This document shows positions 33,527 through 41,959 of a stretch of DNA of 64,000 nt, piece by piece. Position numbers and translations under genes: made by a program. Numbering within the stretch: the first letter of the stretch is position 1; every line of letters starts with the position of its first letter. The notes under the pieces were generated by a model, which did no database searches, was not told where the DNA came from, and saw only the letters and a program-made list of their open reading frames with translations. Origin of the DNA: Pelomonas sp. CA6 (GTDB lineage Bacteria; Pseudomonadota; Gammaproteobacteria; Burkholderiales; Burkholderiaceae_C); assembly GCF_022549225.1 (NCBI RefSeq), contig NZ_JAKZFD010000011.1, positions 62,001 through 126,000 on the forward strand, in the 5' to 3' direction.

Positions 33527-33880
33527 ATGATGATGAGCGATTCCGATCTGATCGCCGGACTGCTGACCGACAGCGACGGCGCGCTGGCGCAAGAGCCCGC
33601 GCCCGCCCGTCCCGCGGCGGCCCGCGACCTGCCGGCGCTGATGCGCAAGATCCCCGTGACGCTGACGCTGGAAGTCGGTGAAGCGCGCATCTCGCTGCAC
33701 GAGCTGGCGCGCCTGCAGCCCGACAGCGTGGTGGAGCTGGACACCCTGGCCGGCGCGCCGCTGACCATGAAGGTCAACGGCACCGTGATCGGCCGCGCCG
33801 AGGTGGTGGTCAGCGGCGACAGCCACGCGCTGCGCGTGCTGGAAATCGACGGCCTGGACCTGGACAGCCTGGGCGCATGA
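33527..33880 (+). CDS. fliN: flagellar motor switch protein FliN
   Basis: The 117-residue protein has a short acidic/Ala-Pro N-terminus and a C-terminal SPOA domain (RKIPVTLTLEVGEARISLHE, DSVVELDTLAGAPLTMKVN and GRAEVVVSGDSHALRVLEI), diagnostic of FliN. Three in-frame ATGs (33527, 33530, 33533) are possible starts. It begins one base after the fliM stop and overlaps fliP through ATGA. With FliM and FliG it forms the C ring. Confidence 0.92.
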   Translation: MMMSDSDLIAGLLTDSDGALAQEPAPARPAAARDLPALMRKIPVTLTLEVGEARISLHELARLQPDSVVELDTLAGAPLTMKVNGTVIGRAEVVVSGDSHALRVLEIDGLDLDSLGA

Positions 33881-34638
33881 ACAAGGCCATGCCGGGCCGC
33901 CGCATGGGGCGCTGGGCCGCCCGCGCGGTCCTGGGCGCCGCGCTGCTGGCGGCCGAGCCAGCCTTCGCCGCCGCGATCAAGATCTCGGGCGCGGGCGGCG
34001 ACTTCACGCTGAAGACCCAGGTCCTGGTCATCATGACCCTGCTCGGGCTGCTGCCCGTGCTGGTGCTGATGATGACCAGCTTCACCCGCTTCGTCATCGT
34101 GCTGTCGCTGCTGCGCCAGGCCCTGGGCCTGCAGCAGGGCCTGCCCAACCGCCTGGTCACCGGCGTCGCGCTCATCCTCACCATCCTGGTGATGCGACCG
34201 ATCGGCACCCAGGTCTGGGAGCAGGCGCTCAAGCCCTACGACGAGGAGAAGATCACGCTGTCGCAGGCGCTCGCGATCGCCGAGAAGCCGGTGGCGCGCT
34301 TCATGCTGGCCCAGACCAGCAAGGCCGCGCTGGCCCAGATCGCGCAGCTGGCCGGCGAGACCCAGGTGAGCGACCCGACGCAGCACAGCTTCCCGGTCAA
34401 GCTGGCGGCCTTCACGCTGTCCGAGCTGAAGACCGCCTTCCAGATCGGCTGCATGCTCTTCATCCCCTTCCTGGTGATCGACCTGGTGGTGTCTTCGGTG
34501 CTGATGGCCATGGGCATGATGATGCTGTCGCCGCTGGTGATTTCGCTGCCGCTGAAGCTGCTGCTTTTCGTGCTGGTGGACGGCTGGACCCTGACGGTCC
34601 AGACCCTGGTCTCCAGCGTGCGCGGCGTGGCCGGGTGA
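33877..34638 (+). CDS. fliP: flagellar export-gate protein FliP
   Basis: A 253-residue core export channel subunit with a cleavable signal peptide (about 1-31, ending AFA-A). Hydrophobic helices follow with VLVLMMTSFTRFVIVLSLLR and LGLQQGLPNRLVTGVALILT, then FTLSELKTAFQIGCMLFIPF and LLFVLVDGWTLTVQTLVSSV. These are the FliP signatures. fliO, which normally helps FliP assembly, is absent between fliN and fliP. Confidence 0.97.
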   Translation: MNKAMPGRRMGRWAARAVLGAALLAAEPAFAAAIKISGAGGDFTLKTQVLVIMTLLGLLPVLVLMMTSFTRFVIVLSLLRQALGLQQGLPNRLVTGVALILTILVMRPIGTQVWEQALKPYDEEKITLSQALAIAEKPVARFMLAQTSKAALAQIAQLAGETQVSDPTQHSFPVKLAAFTLSELKTAFQIGCMLFIPFLVIDLVVSSVLMAMGMMMLSPLVISLPLKLLLFVLVDGWTLTVQTLVSSVRGVAG

Positions 34639-34645
34639 GGCGCGC

Positions 34646-34915
34646 ATGAGTCCCGAAATCGCGATCGACCTGATCGGCGAAAGCCTCAACCTCACGCTGC
34701 TGCTGGTGCTGGTGCTGATCGTGCCGGGCCTGGTGGTGGGTCTGGTGGTGGCGCTGTTCCAGGCGGCGACGCAGATCAACGAGCAGACCCTGTCCTTCCT
34801 GCCGCGCCTGCTCGTCACCCTGCTGGTGGTGGGCCTGGCGGGGCGCTGGATGGTGGGCCGCCTGATGGACTTCTGCGTGTCCATCTTCGAGCGCGCGGCG
34901 CAGCTGGTCGGCTGA
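34646..34915 (+). CDS. fliQ: flagellar export-gate protein FliQ
   Basis: The 89-residue protein has two membrane hairpin helices (LTLLLVLVLIVPGLVVGLVV and LPRLLVTLLVVGLAGRWMVG) and the conserved ALFQAATQINEQTLSFLP loop of FliQ. It lies 7 bases after fliP and 9 before fliR and forms the export-gate spiral with them. Confidence 0.96.
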   Translation: MSPEIAIDLIGESLNLTLLLVLVLIVPGLVVGLVVALFQAATQINEQTLSFLPRLLVTLLVVGLAGRWMVGRLMDFCVSIFERAAQLVG

Positions 34916-34924
34916 GGGGCGGCG

Positions 34925-35707
34925 GTGGAGCTCGAGTTCGGCCGGCTGACCGCCTGGCTCACCGCGCTGTGGTGGCCCTTCTGCCGCGTGATGGCCATGC
35001 TGTCGGCGGCGCCCACCATCGGCGAGTCCGGCATGCCGGTGTCGGCGCGCGCGCTGCTGGCGCTGGTGCTGGCGGTGGTGCTGCAGCCGGTGTCGCAGGC
35101 CGGCGCGCTGGCGCTGGACGTGTTCTCCATGCGCGGCATCCTCGCCGCGGCGGAACAGGTCGTGCTGGGCCTGGCGCTGGGGCTGAGCTTCCATCTGGCG
35201 ATGGCGGTGATCGGCGTGCTGGGCTTTCTGATCTCCTCGCAGCTGGGTTTGTCGATGGCGGTGCTGAACGACCCCATCAACGGCAGCGGCTCCGACGTCA
35301 TCACCGCGCTGCTCAACGTGCTGTGCGTGCTGGCCTTCTTCGGCATGGACGGCCACCTGCTCTTCACCGCGGTGCTGGGCGAGAGCTTCCGCGCCTGGCC
35401 GGTGGGCTCGGGGCTGGCGCTGATCACGCTGCAGAACCTGGTCTACAACCTGGCCTGGGTGTTCTCGGCGGCCCTGCTGCTGGCGCTGCCGGTGGCGGCG
35501 GCCACGCTGGTGGTGCAGCTGGGCATGGGCTTTCTGAACCGCGTCGCGCCGACGCTGAACCTGTTCTCGCTGGGCTTTTCGCTGGTCACGCTGTTCGGGC
35601 TGTTCATGCTGACCCAGGTGCTGGCCCATGTGCCGCAGCACTACCTGGCCATGACGCGCCGCCTGCTGGACATGGTCGAGCAGGGCATGAGGGCCGGCCA
35701 TGTCTGA
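34925..35707 (+). CDS. fliR: flagellar export-gate protein FliR
   Basis: A 260-residue polytopic membrane protein of the export gate. It begins with GTG and has about six hydrophobic segments. LVLAVVLQPVSQAGALALDV, LGLALGLSFHLAMAVIGVLG and LGFSLVTLFGLFMLTQVLAH are FliR-like. The end overlaps flhB by eight bases. FliP, FliQ and FliR together form the substrate channel. Confidence 0.95.
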   Translation: MELEFGRLTAWLTALWWPFCRVMAMLSAAPTIGESGMPVSARALLALVLAVVLQPVSQAGALALDVFSMRGILAAAEQVVLGLALGLSFHLAMAVIGVLGFLISSQLGLSMAVLNDPINGSGSDVITALLNVLCVLAFFGMDGHLLFTAVLGESFRAWPVGSGLALITLQNLVYNLAWVFSAALLLALPVAAATLVVQLGMGFLNRVAPTLNLFSLGFSLVTLFGLFMLTQVLAHVPQHYLAMTRRLLDMVEQGMRAGHV

Positions 35708-36857
35708 GTCCTCCAGCGCCGACAAGACCGAGAAGCCCTCGGAACAAAAGCTGCGCAAGGCCCGCGAGCAGGGTCAGGTGGCGCGCTCCAAGGACATCGC
35801 CGCGGCGGTGGGCCTGCTGCTGGGCCTGAAGCTGCTGGTCTGGCTCGCGCCGGGCTATCTGGAGGATTTCCGCCGTCTCTTCCAGCTGGCGCTGGCGCCG
35901 CTGGCGCAGGCCGGCGGCGGCGACGCGCTGCAGGCGCTGCAGACCCTGTGGGGCGAGGCCGCGCACGAGGCGCTGTGGCTGTTCGCGCGCATGGTGCTGC
36001 CGCTGTTCGTGCTGCCCCTGGCGGTGGTGGCGGCGGCGCAGCTCGGCGGCGGGCTGGTGTTCGCGACCCGGCAATGGGCGCCGCAGTTCTCGCGCCTGAA
36101 CCCGCTGTCCAACCTGGCGCGGCTGTTCTCGGCCAAGCACCACAGCGACCTCGCGGCCACGCTGCTGAAGGTGGGCGGCGTGCTGGGCGTGCTGGTCTGG
36201 CTGAGCACCTCCACCGCGCGCGACTTCGTCCAGCTGCAGGCGCTACCGCTGTCCGACGCGCTGGCTCGGGCGGCCGCGCTGGTGATGGACGCGCTGCTGA
36301 CGCTGGCCGCCGTGCTGGCTCTCTATGCCTTGGTGGACCTGCCGCTGCAGCGCCTGCTCTTTCTGCGCGGCCAGCGCATGAGCAAGCAGGAAGTGAAGGA
36401 CGAGTACAAGCAGAACGAGGGCCGGCCCGAGGTGCGCCAGCGCATCCGCCAGCTGCAGCAGCAGATCGCGCGGCGCAGCGCGCGCCAGGCCGTGCCCGAG
36501 GCCGACGTCGTGATCGTCAACCCCGAGCACTACGCGGTCGCGCTGCGCTATGACAGCGCGCGCGCCGAGGCGCCCTTCGTCGTCGCCAAGGGCGTCGACG
36601 AGATGGCGCTGTACATCCGCCAGCTCGCCCGTCAGCACCAGGTGCAGCTGCTGGAGCTGCCGCCGCTGGCGCGCGCGCTCTACAACAGCGCCCAGGTGCA
36701 GCAGCAAATCCCCGCGTCGCTCTACCAGGCCGTCGCCCAGGTGCTGAACTACGTCATGCAGCTCAAGGCCTTCCGCGACGGCCGGCGCAAGACCGAACCA
36801 CGGCTGGCCTCCGAGCTGTCGGTGCCGCGCCATCTTTCCGATCCGGAGTCCGCATGA
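35700..36857 (+). CDS. flhB: flagellar export switch protein FlhB
   Basis: The 385-residue export-switch protein starts with SADKTEKPSEQKLRKAREQG followed by QVARSKD, the FlhB family start, and has four membrane helices and a cytoplasmic C-domain. The autocleavage loop reads NPEH (Asn274-Pro275-Glu276-His277) instead of the usual NPTH, with YAVALRYD after it. Asn and Pro, the cleaved pair, are kept. FlhB switches export from hook to filament proteins in response to FliK. ATGA coupling to flhA. Confidence 0.95.
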   Translation: MSESSSADKTEKPSEQKLRKAREQGQVARSKDIAAAVGLLLGLKLLVWLAPGYLEDFRRLFQLALAPLAQAGGGDALQALQTLWGEAAHEALWLFARMVLPLFVLPLAVVAAAQLGGGLVFATRQWAPQFSRLNPLSNLARLFSAKHHSDLAATLLKVGGVLGVLVWLSTSTARDFVQLQALPLSDALARAAALVMDALLTLAAVLALYALVDLPLQRLLFLRGQRMSKQEVKDEYKQNEGRPEVRQRIRQLQQQIARRSARQAVPEADVVIVNPEHYAVALRYDSARAEAPFVVAKGVDEMALYIRQLARQHQVQLLELPPLARALYNSAQVQQQIPASLYQAVAQVLNYVMQLKAFRDGRRKTEPRLASELSVPRHLSDPESA

Positions 36858-38947
36858 ACCCGCTCCACACCGCCCGCCAGCAACTGCGCGACCTGCGCAT
36901 CGCCGCGCCGCTGTTCCTGCTTGCCATCCTCGCGATGGTGATCCTGCCGCTGCCGCCGGTGCTGCTGGATGTGCTGTTCACCTTCAACATCGTGCTCGCG
37001 CTGGTGGTGATCCTGGTCAGCGTGAACAGCAAGAGGCCGCTGGACTTCTCGGTCTTCCCCAGCATCATCCTGGCCACCACGCTGATGCGGCTGTCGCTCA
37101 ACGTGGCCTCCACGCGCGTCGTGCTGCTGCACGGCCACGAGGGCACGCACGCCGCGGGCCGCGTCATCGAGTCCTTCGGCAACGTGGTGATCGGTGGCAA
37201 CTTCATCGTCGGCCTGGTGGTCTTCGTGATCCTGATGGTGGTGAACTTCATCGTCGTCACCAAGGGCGCGGAACGCATCTCCGAGGTCTCGGCCCGCTTC
37301 ACGCTGGACGCCCTGCCCGGCAAGCAGATGGCGATCGACGCCGACCTCAACGCCGGCCTGATCAACCAGGAACAGGCGCAGCGCCGCCGCCGCGAGGTCG
37401 GCACCGAGGCCGACTTCTACGGCGCGATGGACGGCGCCAGCAAGTTCGTGCGCGGCGATGCGATCGCCTCCATCCTGATCCTGCTGATCAACCTGGCCGG
37501 CGGCGTCGCGATCGGCGTCTTCATGCACGGGCTGGATCTGGGCGACGCGGTGCGCCAGTACGGCCTGCTGACCATCGGCGACGGGCTGGTGGCGCAGATT
37601 CCGGCGCTGCTGCTGTCCGCCGCCGCGGCCATCATCGTCACGCGCGTCAGCGACTCGGGCCATCTGGAAGCCCAGGTGGGCGAGCAGATGCTGGCCTCGC
37701 CGCAGGTGCTGTATGGCGCCGCCGGCGTGATGCTGGTGCTGGCGCTGATCCCGGGCATGCCCTGGCTGGCCTTCGGCGCCTTCGCCGCCGCGCTGGCCTA
37801 TGCGGGCTGGCGCATGGGCCGCAGCGCACCGCGCCCGGTGCAGCCGGCGCCGGTGGAGGCCGCGCTGGCGCTGGGCACGCCGCCAGAACTGGACTGGCGC
37901 GCGCTGCCCGTGGTGGAGGCGCTGTCAGTGAGCCTGGGCTACAAGCTCGTGGGCCTGATCGACCCCGCCCAGGGCGCGCCGCTGCAGCAGCGCGTCAAGG
38001 GCATGCGCCAGTCGCTGAGCGAAAACCTGGGCCTGCTGCTGCCCACGCTGTCCGTGCGCGACGACCTGTCGCTCAAGCCCAACCAGTACGCGGTGCAGCT
38101 GTCCGGCAGCACGGTGGCGCAGGCCGAGCTCTACCCCGAGCGGCTGATGGCGCTGGCCTCCGGCCAGGTCTATGGCGAGCTGGACGGCATTCCCGGCTTC
38201 GACCCCGCCTACGGCATGGCCGTGACCTGGATCGAGCCAGCGCACAAGGCCCATGCGCTGGGCCTGGGCTACCAGGTGGTGGACACGGCCAGCGTGATCG
38301 CCACCCATGTCTCCAAGATCGTGCGCGAGCAGCTGCCCGAGCTGCTGCGCTTCGACGACATCGCCGCGCTGATCGAACGGCTGCAGGCCATCGCGCCCAA
38401 GCTGGGCGCGGCGCTGGACAAGGCCTACACCCATGCGCAGCTGCTGAAGATCCTGCGCCTGCTGCTCACCGAGGGCGTGGCGATCAAGGACATCCAGACC
38501 ATCGCCAGCACCCTGGTGGAGAACGCCGAGACCACCAAGGACCCCATCCTGCTCGCCGCCGAGCTGCGCTGCGCGCTGCGCCGCCAGATCGTCGCCCAGC
38601 TGCTGGGCCCGGCCGGCGCGGGCGCGGCGCTGCGCGTGTTCAATCTCGGCAGCGAGCTGGAGAACCACCTGCTGAACGCGCTGAACCAGGCGCGCCAGGG
38701 CGGCGCCAAGCCGCAGCTGGACAGCTTCCCGGTGGACCCGCAGCTGCTGTCGCAGCTGCAGCAGCACATGCCCGCCGCGCGCGACCAGATGAAGAGCCAG
38801 GGCGCCGCACCGGTGCTGCTGGTGATGCCGCAGGTACGGCCGCTGCTGGCGCGCTACGCGCGGCTGTTCGCACCCGGGCTGACCGTGCTGTCCTACAACG
38901 AGGTGCCGGAGCAGCGCGAGATCGCGGTGCTGGGCACGCTGGGCTGA
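36854..38947 (+). CDS. flhA: flagellar export-gate protein FlhA
   Basis: A 697-residue export gate. Eight membrane helices lie in the first 330 residues, with the FHIPEP-type loop KRPLDFSVFPSIILATTLMR and LSLNVASTRVVLLHG. The cytoplasmic domain, which docks chaperone-substrate complexes, ends with PELRFD-like and LAGVTVLSYNE-like segments (here LPELLRFDDIAALIERLQ and APGLTVLSYNEVPEQREIAV). Full length for the family. It ends the fliM operon, converging with the FliK-like gene; a perfect inverted repeat spans both stop codons. Confidence 0.97.
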   Translation: MNPLHTARQQLRDLRIAAPLFLLAILAMVILPLPPVLLDVLFTFNIVLALVVILVSVNSKRPLDFSVFPSIILATTLMRLSLNVASTRVVLLHGHEGTHAAGRVIESFGNVVIGGNFIVGLVVFVILMVVNFIVVTKGAERISEVSARFTLDALPGKQMAIDADLNAGLINQEQAQRRRREVGTEADFYGAMDGASKFVRGDAIASILILLINLAGGVAIGVFMHGLDLGDAVRQYGLLTIGDGLVAQIPALLLSAAAAIIVTRVSDSGHLEAQVGEQMLASPQVLYGAAGVMLVLALIPGMPWLAFGAFAAALAYAGWRMGRSAPRPVQPAPVEAALALGTPPELDWRALPVVEALSVSLGYKLVGLIDPAQGAPLQQRVKGMRQSLSENLGLLLPTLSVRDDLSLKPNQYAVQLSGSTVAQAELYPERLMALASGQVYGELDGIPGFDPAYGMAVTWIEPAHKAHALGLGYQVVDTASVIATHVSKIVREQLPELLRFDDIAALIERLQAIAPKLGAALDKAYTHAQLLKILRLLLTEGVAIKDIQTIASTLVENAETTKDPILLAAELRCALRRQIVAQLLGPAGAGAALRVFNLGSELENHLLNALNQARQGGAKPQLDSFPVDPQLLSQLQQHMPAARDQMKSQGAAPVLLVMPQVRPLLARYARLFAPGLTVLSYNEVPEQREIAVLGTLG

Positions 38948-38960
38948 CGGGGCTCAGCCC
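38941..38960. terminator. hairpin across the convergent flhA and FliK-like gene stops
   Basis: GGGCTGA-CGGGGC-TCAGCCC is a perfect 7-bp inverted repeat whose arms contain both stop codons (TGA of flhA; TCA, i.e. TGA, of the opposite gene). It may act as a bidirectional terminator or transcript end, but no T-tract follows, so intrinsic termination is doubtful. Confidence 0.35.
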
Positions 38961-39865
38961 AGCCCGTCCTCCAGCGCCCGCAGCAGCAGCGCCGCGGCAT
39001 CCAGCAGCGGACGCGGCGCGCCCGCCGGCATGCGCCCCGGTTCGTGCGGCGCCGGCAGCGGGCGCTGGCGCCAGGCCAGCGACAGCAGGCGATGGCCGCC
39101 GCGCGCCAGCGCGGCCAGCCAGCGCGGCTGCTCGGCGCGCAGCGCGCGCTGCGTCTCTTCGTCCTCCACGACCAGCACCAGGTGCAGCCCGTCGCCGCGG
39201 CCGCGCTGCAGATGCAGCAGCACCGGTCGGCCGCGCCAGCGCAGCAGCAGCACCAGGCTGGCGCGCGGCGCGGGGGGCTCGGCCGCGCCTTCGTCGTCAC
39301 CGGCCGGGGTGTCCGGCTCCGCGTCGTGCGGCGATTCCAGCCCGGGCAGCCCGCGCGGCCAGTGCCACAGCCACAGCGGCTGGCCCTGCGGCCCTGACGG
39401 CGGCAGGCCCTGCTCGGCCGCGAGCAGCCAGGCAGTGACCAGGCGCAGCGCCTCGCCCTCCAGGCTCAGGCGCGGCAGCACGGCGGCGGCCAGGGTCTGG
39501 CGGCGCAGCAGCGCGGCGCCGGAGCGCAGCTGGCCCAGCTGGGCCCAGCCGCTGTCGGCGCTGCCCGGCGGCGCTTGCGGCGCACGGCGTTCCAGCAGCT
39601 CCAGCTCCATGCGCGGCTGCAGCGCGCGAAGACGCAGCAGCAGCACCTCGCCCGGGGCCACGCCCTCCGGCGCGGCCAGCGTGGCCAGCAGTTCACCGGC
39701 CGGCCCGCGCAACTCCCACAGCCGCTCACCCCGGCCGGCCGCTGGCGCGAGCGCGGCGGCCAGCGACAGCACCGCGCCGGGGCGCGGCAGCGGCAGGCCG
39801 GACTGCGCCAGCCCGCTCAGCAGCGGCAGCACGGCACGCAGCGCGGGCACGGGCTGCAAGCGCAT
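38954..39865 (-). CDS. FliK-C-terminal-domain-like protein
   Basis: This 303-residue protein is rich in Leu, Ala, Arg and Pro. The region about 205-265 (LVLLLRWRGRPVLLHLQRGR, GDGLHLVLVVEDEETQRAL and WLAALARGGHRLLSLAW) resembles the C-terminal Flg_hook domain of FliK, in which a beta-rich unit is followed by helices comparing residues in paired strands. The locus already has a full FliK (22804-23949), so this may be a second switch or export regulator paired with FlhA/FlhB. It follows the glycosyltransferase gene by 8 bases. Homology is weak and the call provisional. Confidence 0.5.
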   Translation of the reverse strand: MRLQPVPALRAVLPLLSGLAQSGLPLPRPGAVLSLAAALAPAAGRGERLWELRGPAGELLATLAAPEGVAPGEVLLLRLRALQPRMELELLERRAPQAPPGSADSGWAQLGQLRSGAALLRRQTLAAAVLPRLSLEGEALRLVTAWLLAAEQGLPPSGPQGQPLWLWHWPRGLPGLESPHDAEPDTPAGDDEGAAEPPAPRASLVLLLRWRGRPVLLHLQRGRGDGLHLVLVVEDEETQRALRAEQPRWLAALARGGHRLLSLAWRQRPLPAPHEPGRMPAGAPRPLLDAAALLLRALEDGLG

Positions 39866-39873
39866 CGCCGACC

Positions 39874-41826
39874 TCAGGCGGCCAGGTCGGCCACCGCCGG
39901 CCCGGCGACGGGCGCGGCCTGCGCCGCCATCGCGGCCGGCGCCAGCCCCTGGGCATGGCGCTCCCACAGCCGCTGCAGCAGCGCGTCCATGTCGCGCGCG
40001 TAGCGGGCGCCGTCGAACAGCGGCAGCGCGAGGCGGCGTTGATCCAGGTGCTTCTTCAAGGCTTTCGCGTGATAGCGGTCGGCGGCCAGCGCCACCGCCT
40101 TCTCGACATAGGCGCGCGCGTCGGCGCAGACCAGCTCGGGCAGCTCGCAGGCCTGCACCAGGCTGGCGCCGACGCGCGACGCGAAGCTCTCGCCCGGCAC
40201 GGTCAGCACCGGCACGCCGGCCCACAGCGCTTCGCTGGCGGTGGTGTGGGCGTTGCAAGGCCAGGTGTCCAGGAAAAGGTCGGCCTGGCGCAGCCGCGCC
40301 AGGTGGGCGTCCACCTCCAGCCGCGGCGCAAAGATCAGCCGCGCCGCCTCCATGCCGCGCGCCGCCCATTCGCGCCGCAGGTTGCGCTCGGCGGCAGGGT
40401 TCCAGGCCAGCAGCCACAGCACCGACTGCGGGCTGCGGCGCAGGATCTCGGCCCACAGGTCCAGGAGGGTCGGCGACAGCTTGTAGCTTTGGTTGAAACA
40501 GCAGAACACAAAAGCCCCGTCGGGCAGGTCCAGCCCGGCGCGCGAGGGCGCGTCCGGCAGCGCGCGCCGGCTGTCGTTGGGCTGGTAGCTGTGGGGCAGT
40601 TGCGCGATCTTTTCGCTGTAGCGCTCGGCATGGGCCAGCGGCGTCACCACCGGATCGCCGATCAGGTAGTCCAGGTAGCCGGCGCCGGTCGATCCCGGGT
40701 AGCCCAGATAGCCCAGCTGCAGCGGCGCCGGCCGGTAGGCCAGGATGTCCATGCGGTGCTCGTGCGTGTGGCCCTTCAGGTCGATCAGGAGGTCGATGTC
40801 GTCGGCGCGGATCTGCGCCGCCACCGAGGCGCTGTCGCCGGTGCGCACGCGGCGCAGGTGGTCGCCGGCGGCGTGGATGCGGCGTTGCTGCGGGCTGCCG
40901 TCCTCGGCGCTGTGGCAGTAGAGGAAGACCTCGAAGCGTTCGCGGTCGTGGCGCTCCAGCAGCTCGGTTAGCAGCAGCGCGGTGGCGTGGTTGGCGAAGT
41001 CGGCGGACAGATAGCCCAGGCGCAGCCGCCCCGGGCGGCGCTGCGCGCGCGGAGGCAGCGGCTGGACGCCCTGGGCGTATCGCGCCGCGTTCGCGCGGCC
41101 GACCTTGAGCAGGTGCTGCGGCGCGTCGAAAGCGGCGATGAGCGGAAAGGGCAGCAGCTCGGCGCAGTCCTTCTCGCTGCTGTGCGCCAGCACGCGCAGC
41201 AGATCGGCCTCGTGCGCCGCCAGCCGGCCCCAGTCGCAGGCCTGGCGCATCTCGTGAACCAGCACGGACAGGGCCAGCAGGCGATAGCGCCCGTTCTTGT
41301 CGGTGGCCAGCGCGGTCTCCATGCTGATCACCGCCTGCTCGGGCATGCGCAGGCGCTGGAAGCACAGGCCCAGCGTGTAGTGGGCGGAGGCATTGCCCAG
41401 GTCCAGCTGCAGGGAGCGCAAAAAGACATGCACCGCCTCCTGCGCGCGGCCGGCCGCGAACAGGGCCTGGCCGTGAATGGCGAGGAGCTCCGCGTCGCGC
41501 TCGGCCGTGGCGGGCAAGGCGGCGCAGATCGCCACGACCTCGTCGAAGCGGTGCTGCAGCAGCAGGCATTGCGCCAGCAAGCGGCAGGTCAGCGCGCTGT
41601 CGGGCATGCGCCGGTGCGCCTCGCGCGCGGCGCTCTCGGCGCGCGCCACGTCGCCCAGCCGCAGCGCGGTCACGACCTGGCTCACCCAGCCGCGCATGTC
41701 GGCCGGGTCGGCCTGCACGCAGCCTTCGTAGGCCTGCAGCGCCAGGGTCCACTGGCCCTGGTGTTCGGCCGCCTGGCCCATCTTCCAGAAATGCTCGGCG
41801 CGCAGCTGCTGCTTGCTGGGTTTCAT
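39874..41826 (-). CDS. GT41-family (OGT/SPINDLY-type) glycosyltransferase with TPR repeats, probable flagellin glycosyltransferase
   Basis: A 650-residue protein: about the first 230 residues are TPR-like helices (AEHQGQWTLALQAYEGCVQA, LGNASAHYTLGLCFQRLRMP). The rest is a GT41 catalytic domain with LRLGYLSADFANHATALLLT, LIDLKGHTHEHRMDILAYRP, LGYLGYPGSTGAGYLDYLIG and FCCFNQSYKLSP (nucleotide-sugar site). GT41 enzymes add sugars such as GlcNAc or fucose to Ser/Thr. It stands directly after flagellin on the same strand, with a terminator-like hairpin between, and in other bacteria such enzymes modify flagellin. The sugar is unknown. Confidence 0.88.
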   Translation of the reverse strand: MKPSKQQLRAEHFWKMGQAAEHQGQWTLALQAYEGCVQADPADMRGWVSQVVTALRLGDVARAESAAREAHRRMPDSALTCRLLAQCLLLQHRFDEVVAICAALPATAERDAELLAIHGQALFAAGRAQEAVHVFLRSLQLDLGNASAHYTLGLCFQRLRMPEQAVISMETALATDKNGRYRLLALSVLVHEMRQACDWGRLAAHEADLLRVLAHSSEKDCAELLPFPLIAAFDAPQHLLKVGRANAARYAQGVQPLPPRAQRRPGRLRLGYLSADFANHATALLLTELLERHDRERFEVFLYCHSAEDGSPQQRRIHAAGDHLRRVRTGDSASVAAQIRADDIDLLIDLKGHTHEHRMDILAYRPAPLQLGYLGYPGSTGAGYLDYLIGDPVVTPLAHAERYSEKIAQLPHSYQPNDSRRALPDAPSRAGLDLPDGAFVFCCFNQSYKLSPTLLDLWAEILRRSPQSVLWLLAWNPAAERNLRREWAARGMEAARLIFAPRLEVDAHLARLRQADLFLDTWPCNAHTTASEALWAGVPVLTVPGESFASRVGASLVQACELPELVCADARAYVEKAVALAADRYHAKALKKHLDQRRLALPLFDGARYARDMDALLQRLWERHAQGLAPAAMAAQAAPVAGPAVADLAA

Positions 41827-41880
41827 CGCGGTCCTGCGGGGAGAGTGAGACGGGGGCGGCGGCAAGGCCGCCCCACAACG

Positions 41881-41915
41881 ACAAAAGCGAGAACCGGGAC
41901 GGGCCCGGCTCTCGC
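41881..41915 (-). terminator. intrinsic terminator after flagellin
   Basis: On the minus strand a stem of 11 bp with one weak position (GCGAGAGCCGG paired with CCGGTTCTCGC, 41887-41915) is followed by TTTTGT. It is 45 bases after the flagellin stop and would uncouple high flagellin expression from the glycosyltransferase gene. Confidence 0.7.
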
Positions 41916-41924
41916 GTGGGGGTC

Positions 41925-41947
41925 GCATCCGGCCGCGGGCCGGATGC
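41925..41947. repeat. perfect hairpin between flagellin and its terminator
   Basis: GCATCCGGCC-GCG-GGCCGGATGC has perfect 10-bp arms with a 3-base loop, beginning 13 bases after the flagellin stop. Together with the next hairpin it could protect the 3' end of the abundant flagellin mRNA. Confidence 0.6.
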
Positions 41948-41959
41948 TGGCGGGCGGGA

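Noticed and set aside
32081-33826. Open frame of about 580 codons antisense to fliM/fliN and crossing the intergenic gap
   Set aside because: Unlike any family; the sense strand encodes FliM and FliN with the expected overlaps.
33877-38947. Export genes considered as a virulence type III secretion system
   Set aside because: They sit with rod, hook, ring, stator and flagellin genes in one locus; no needle, translocon or secretin gene is present.
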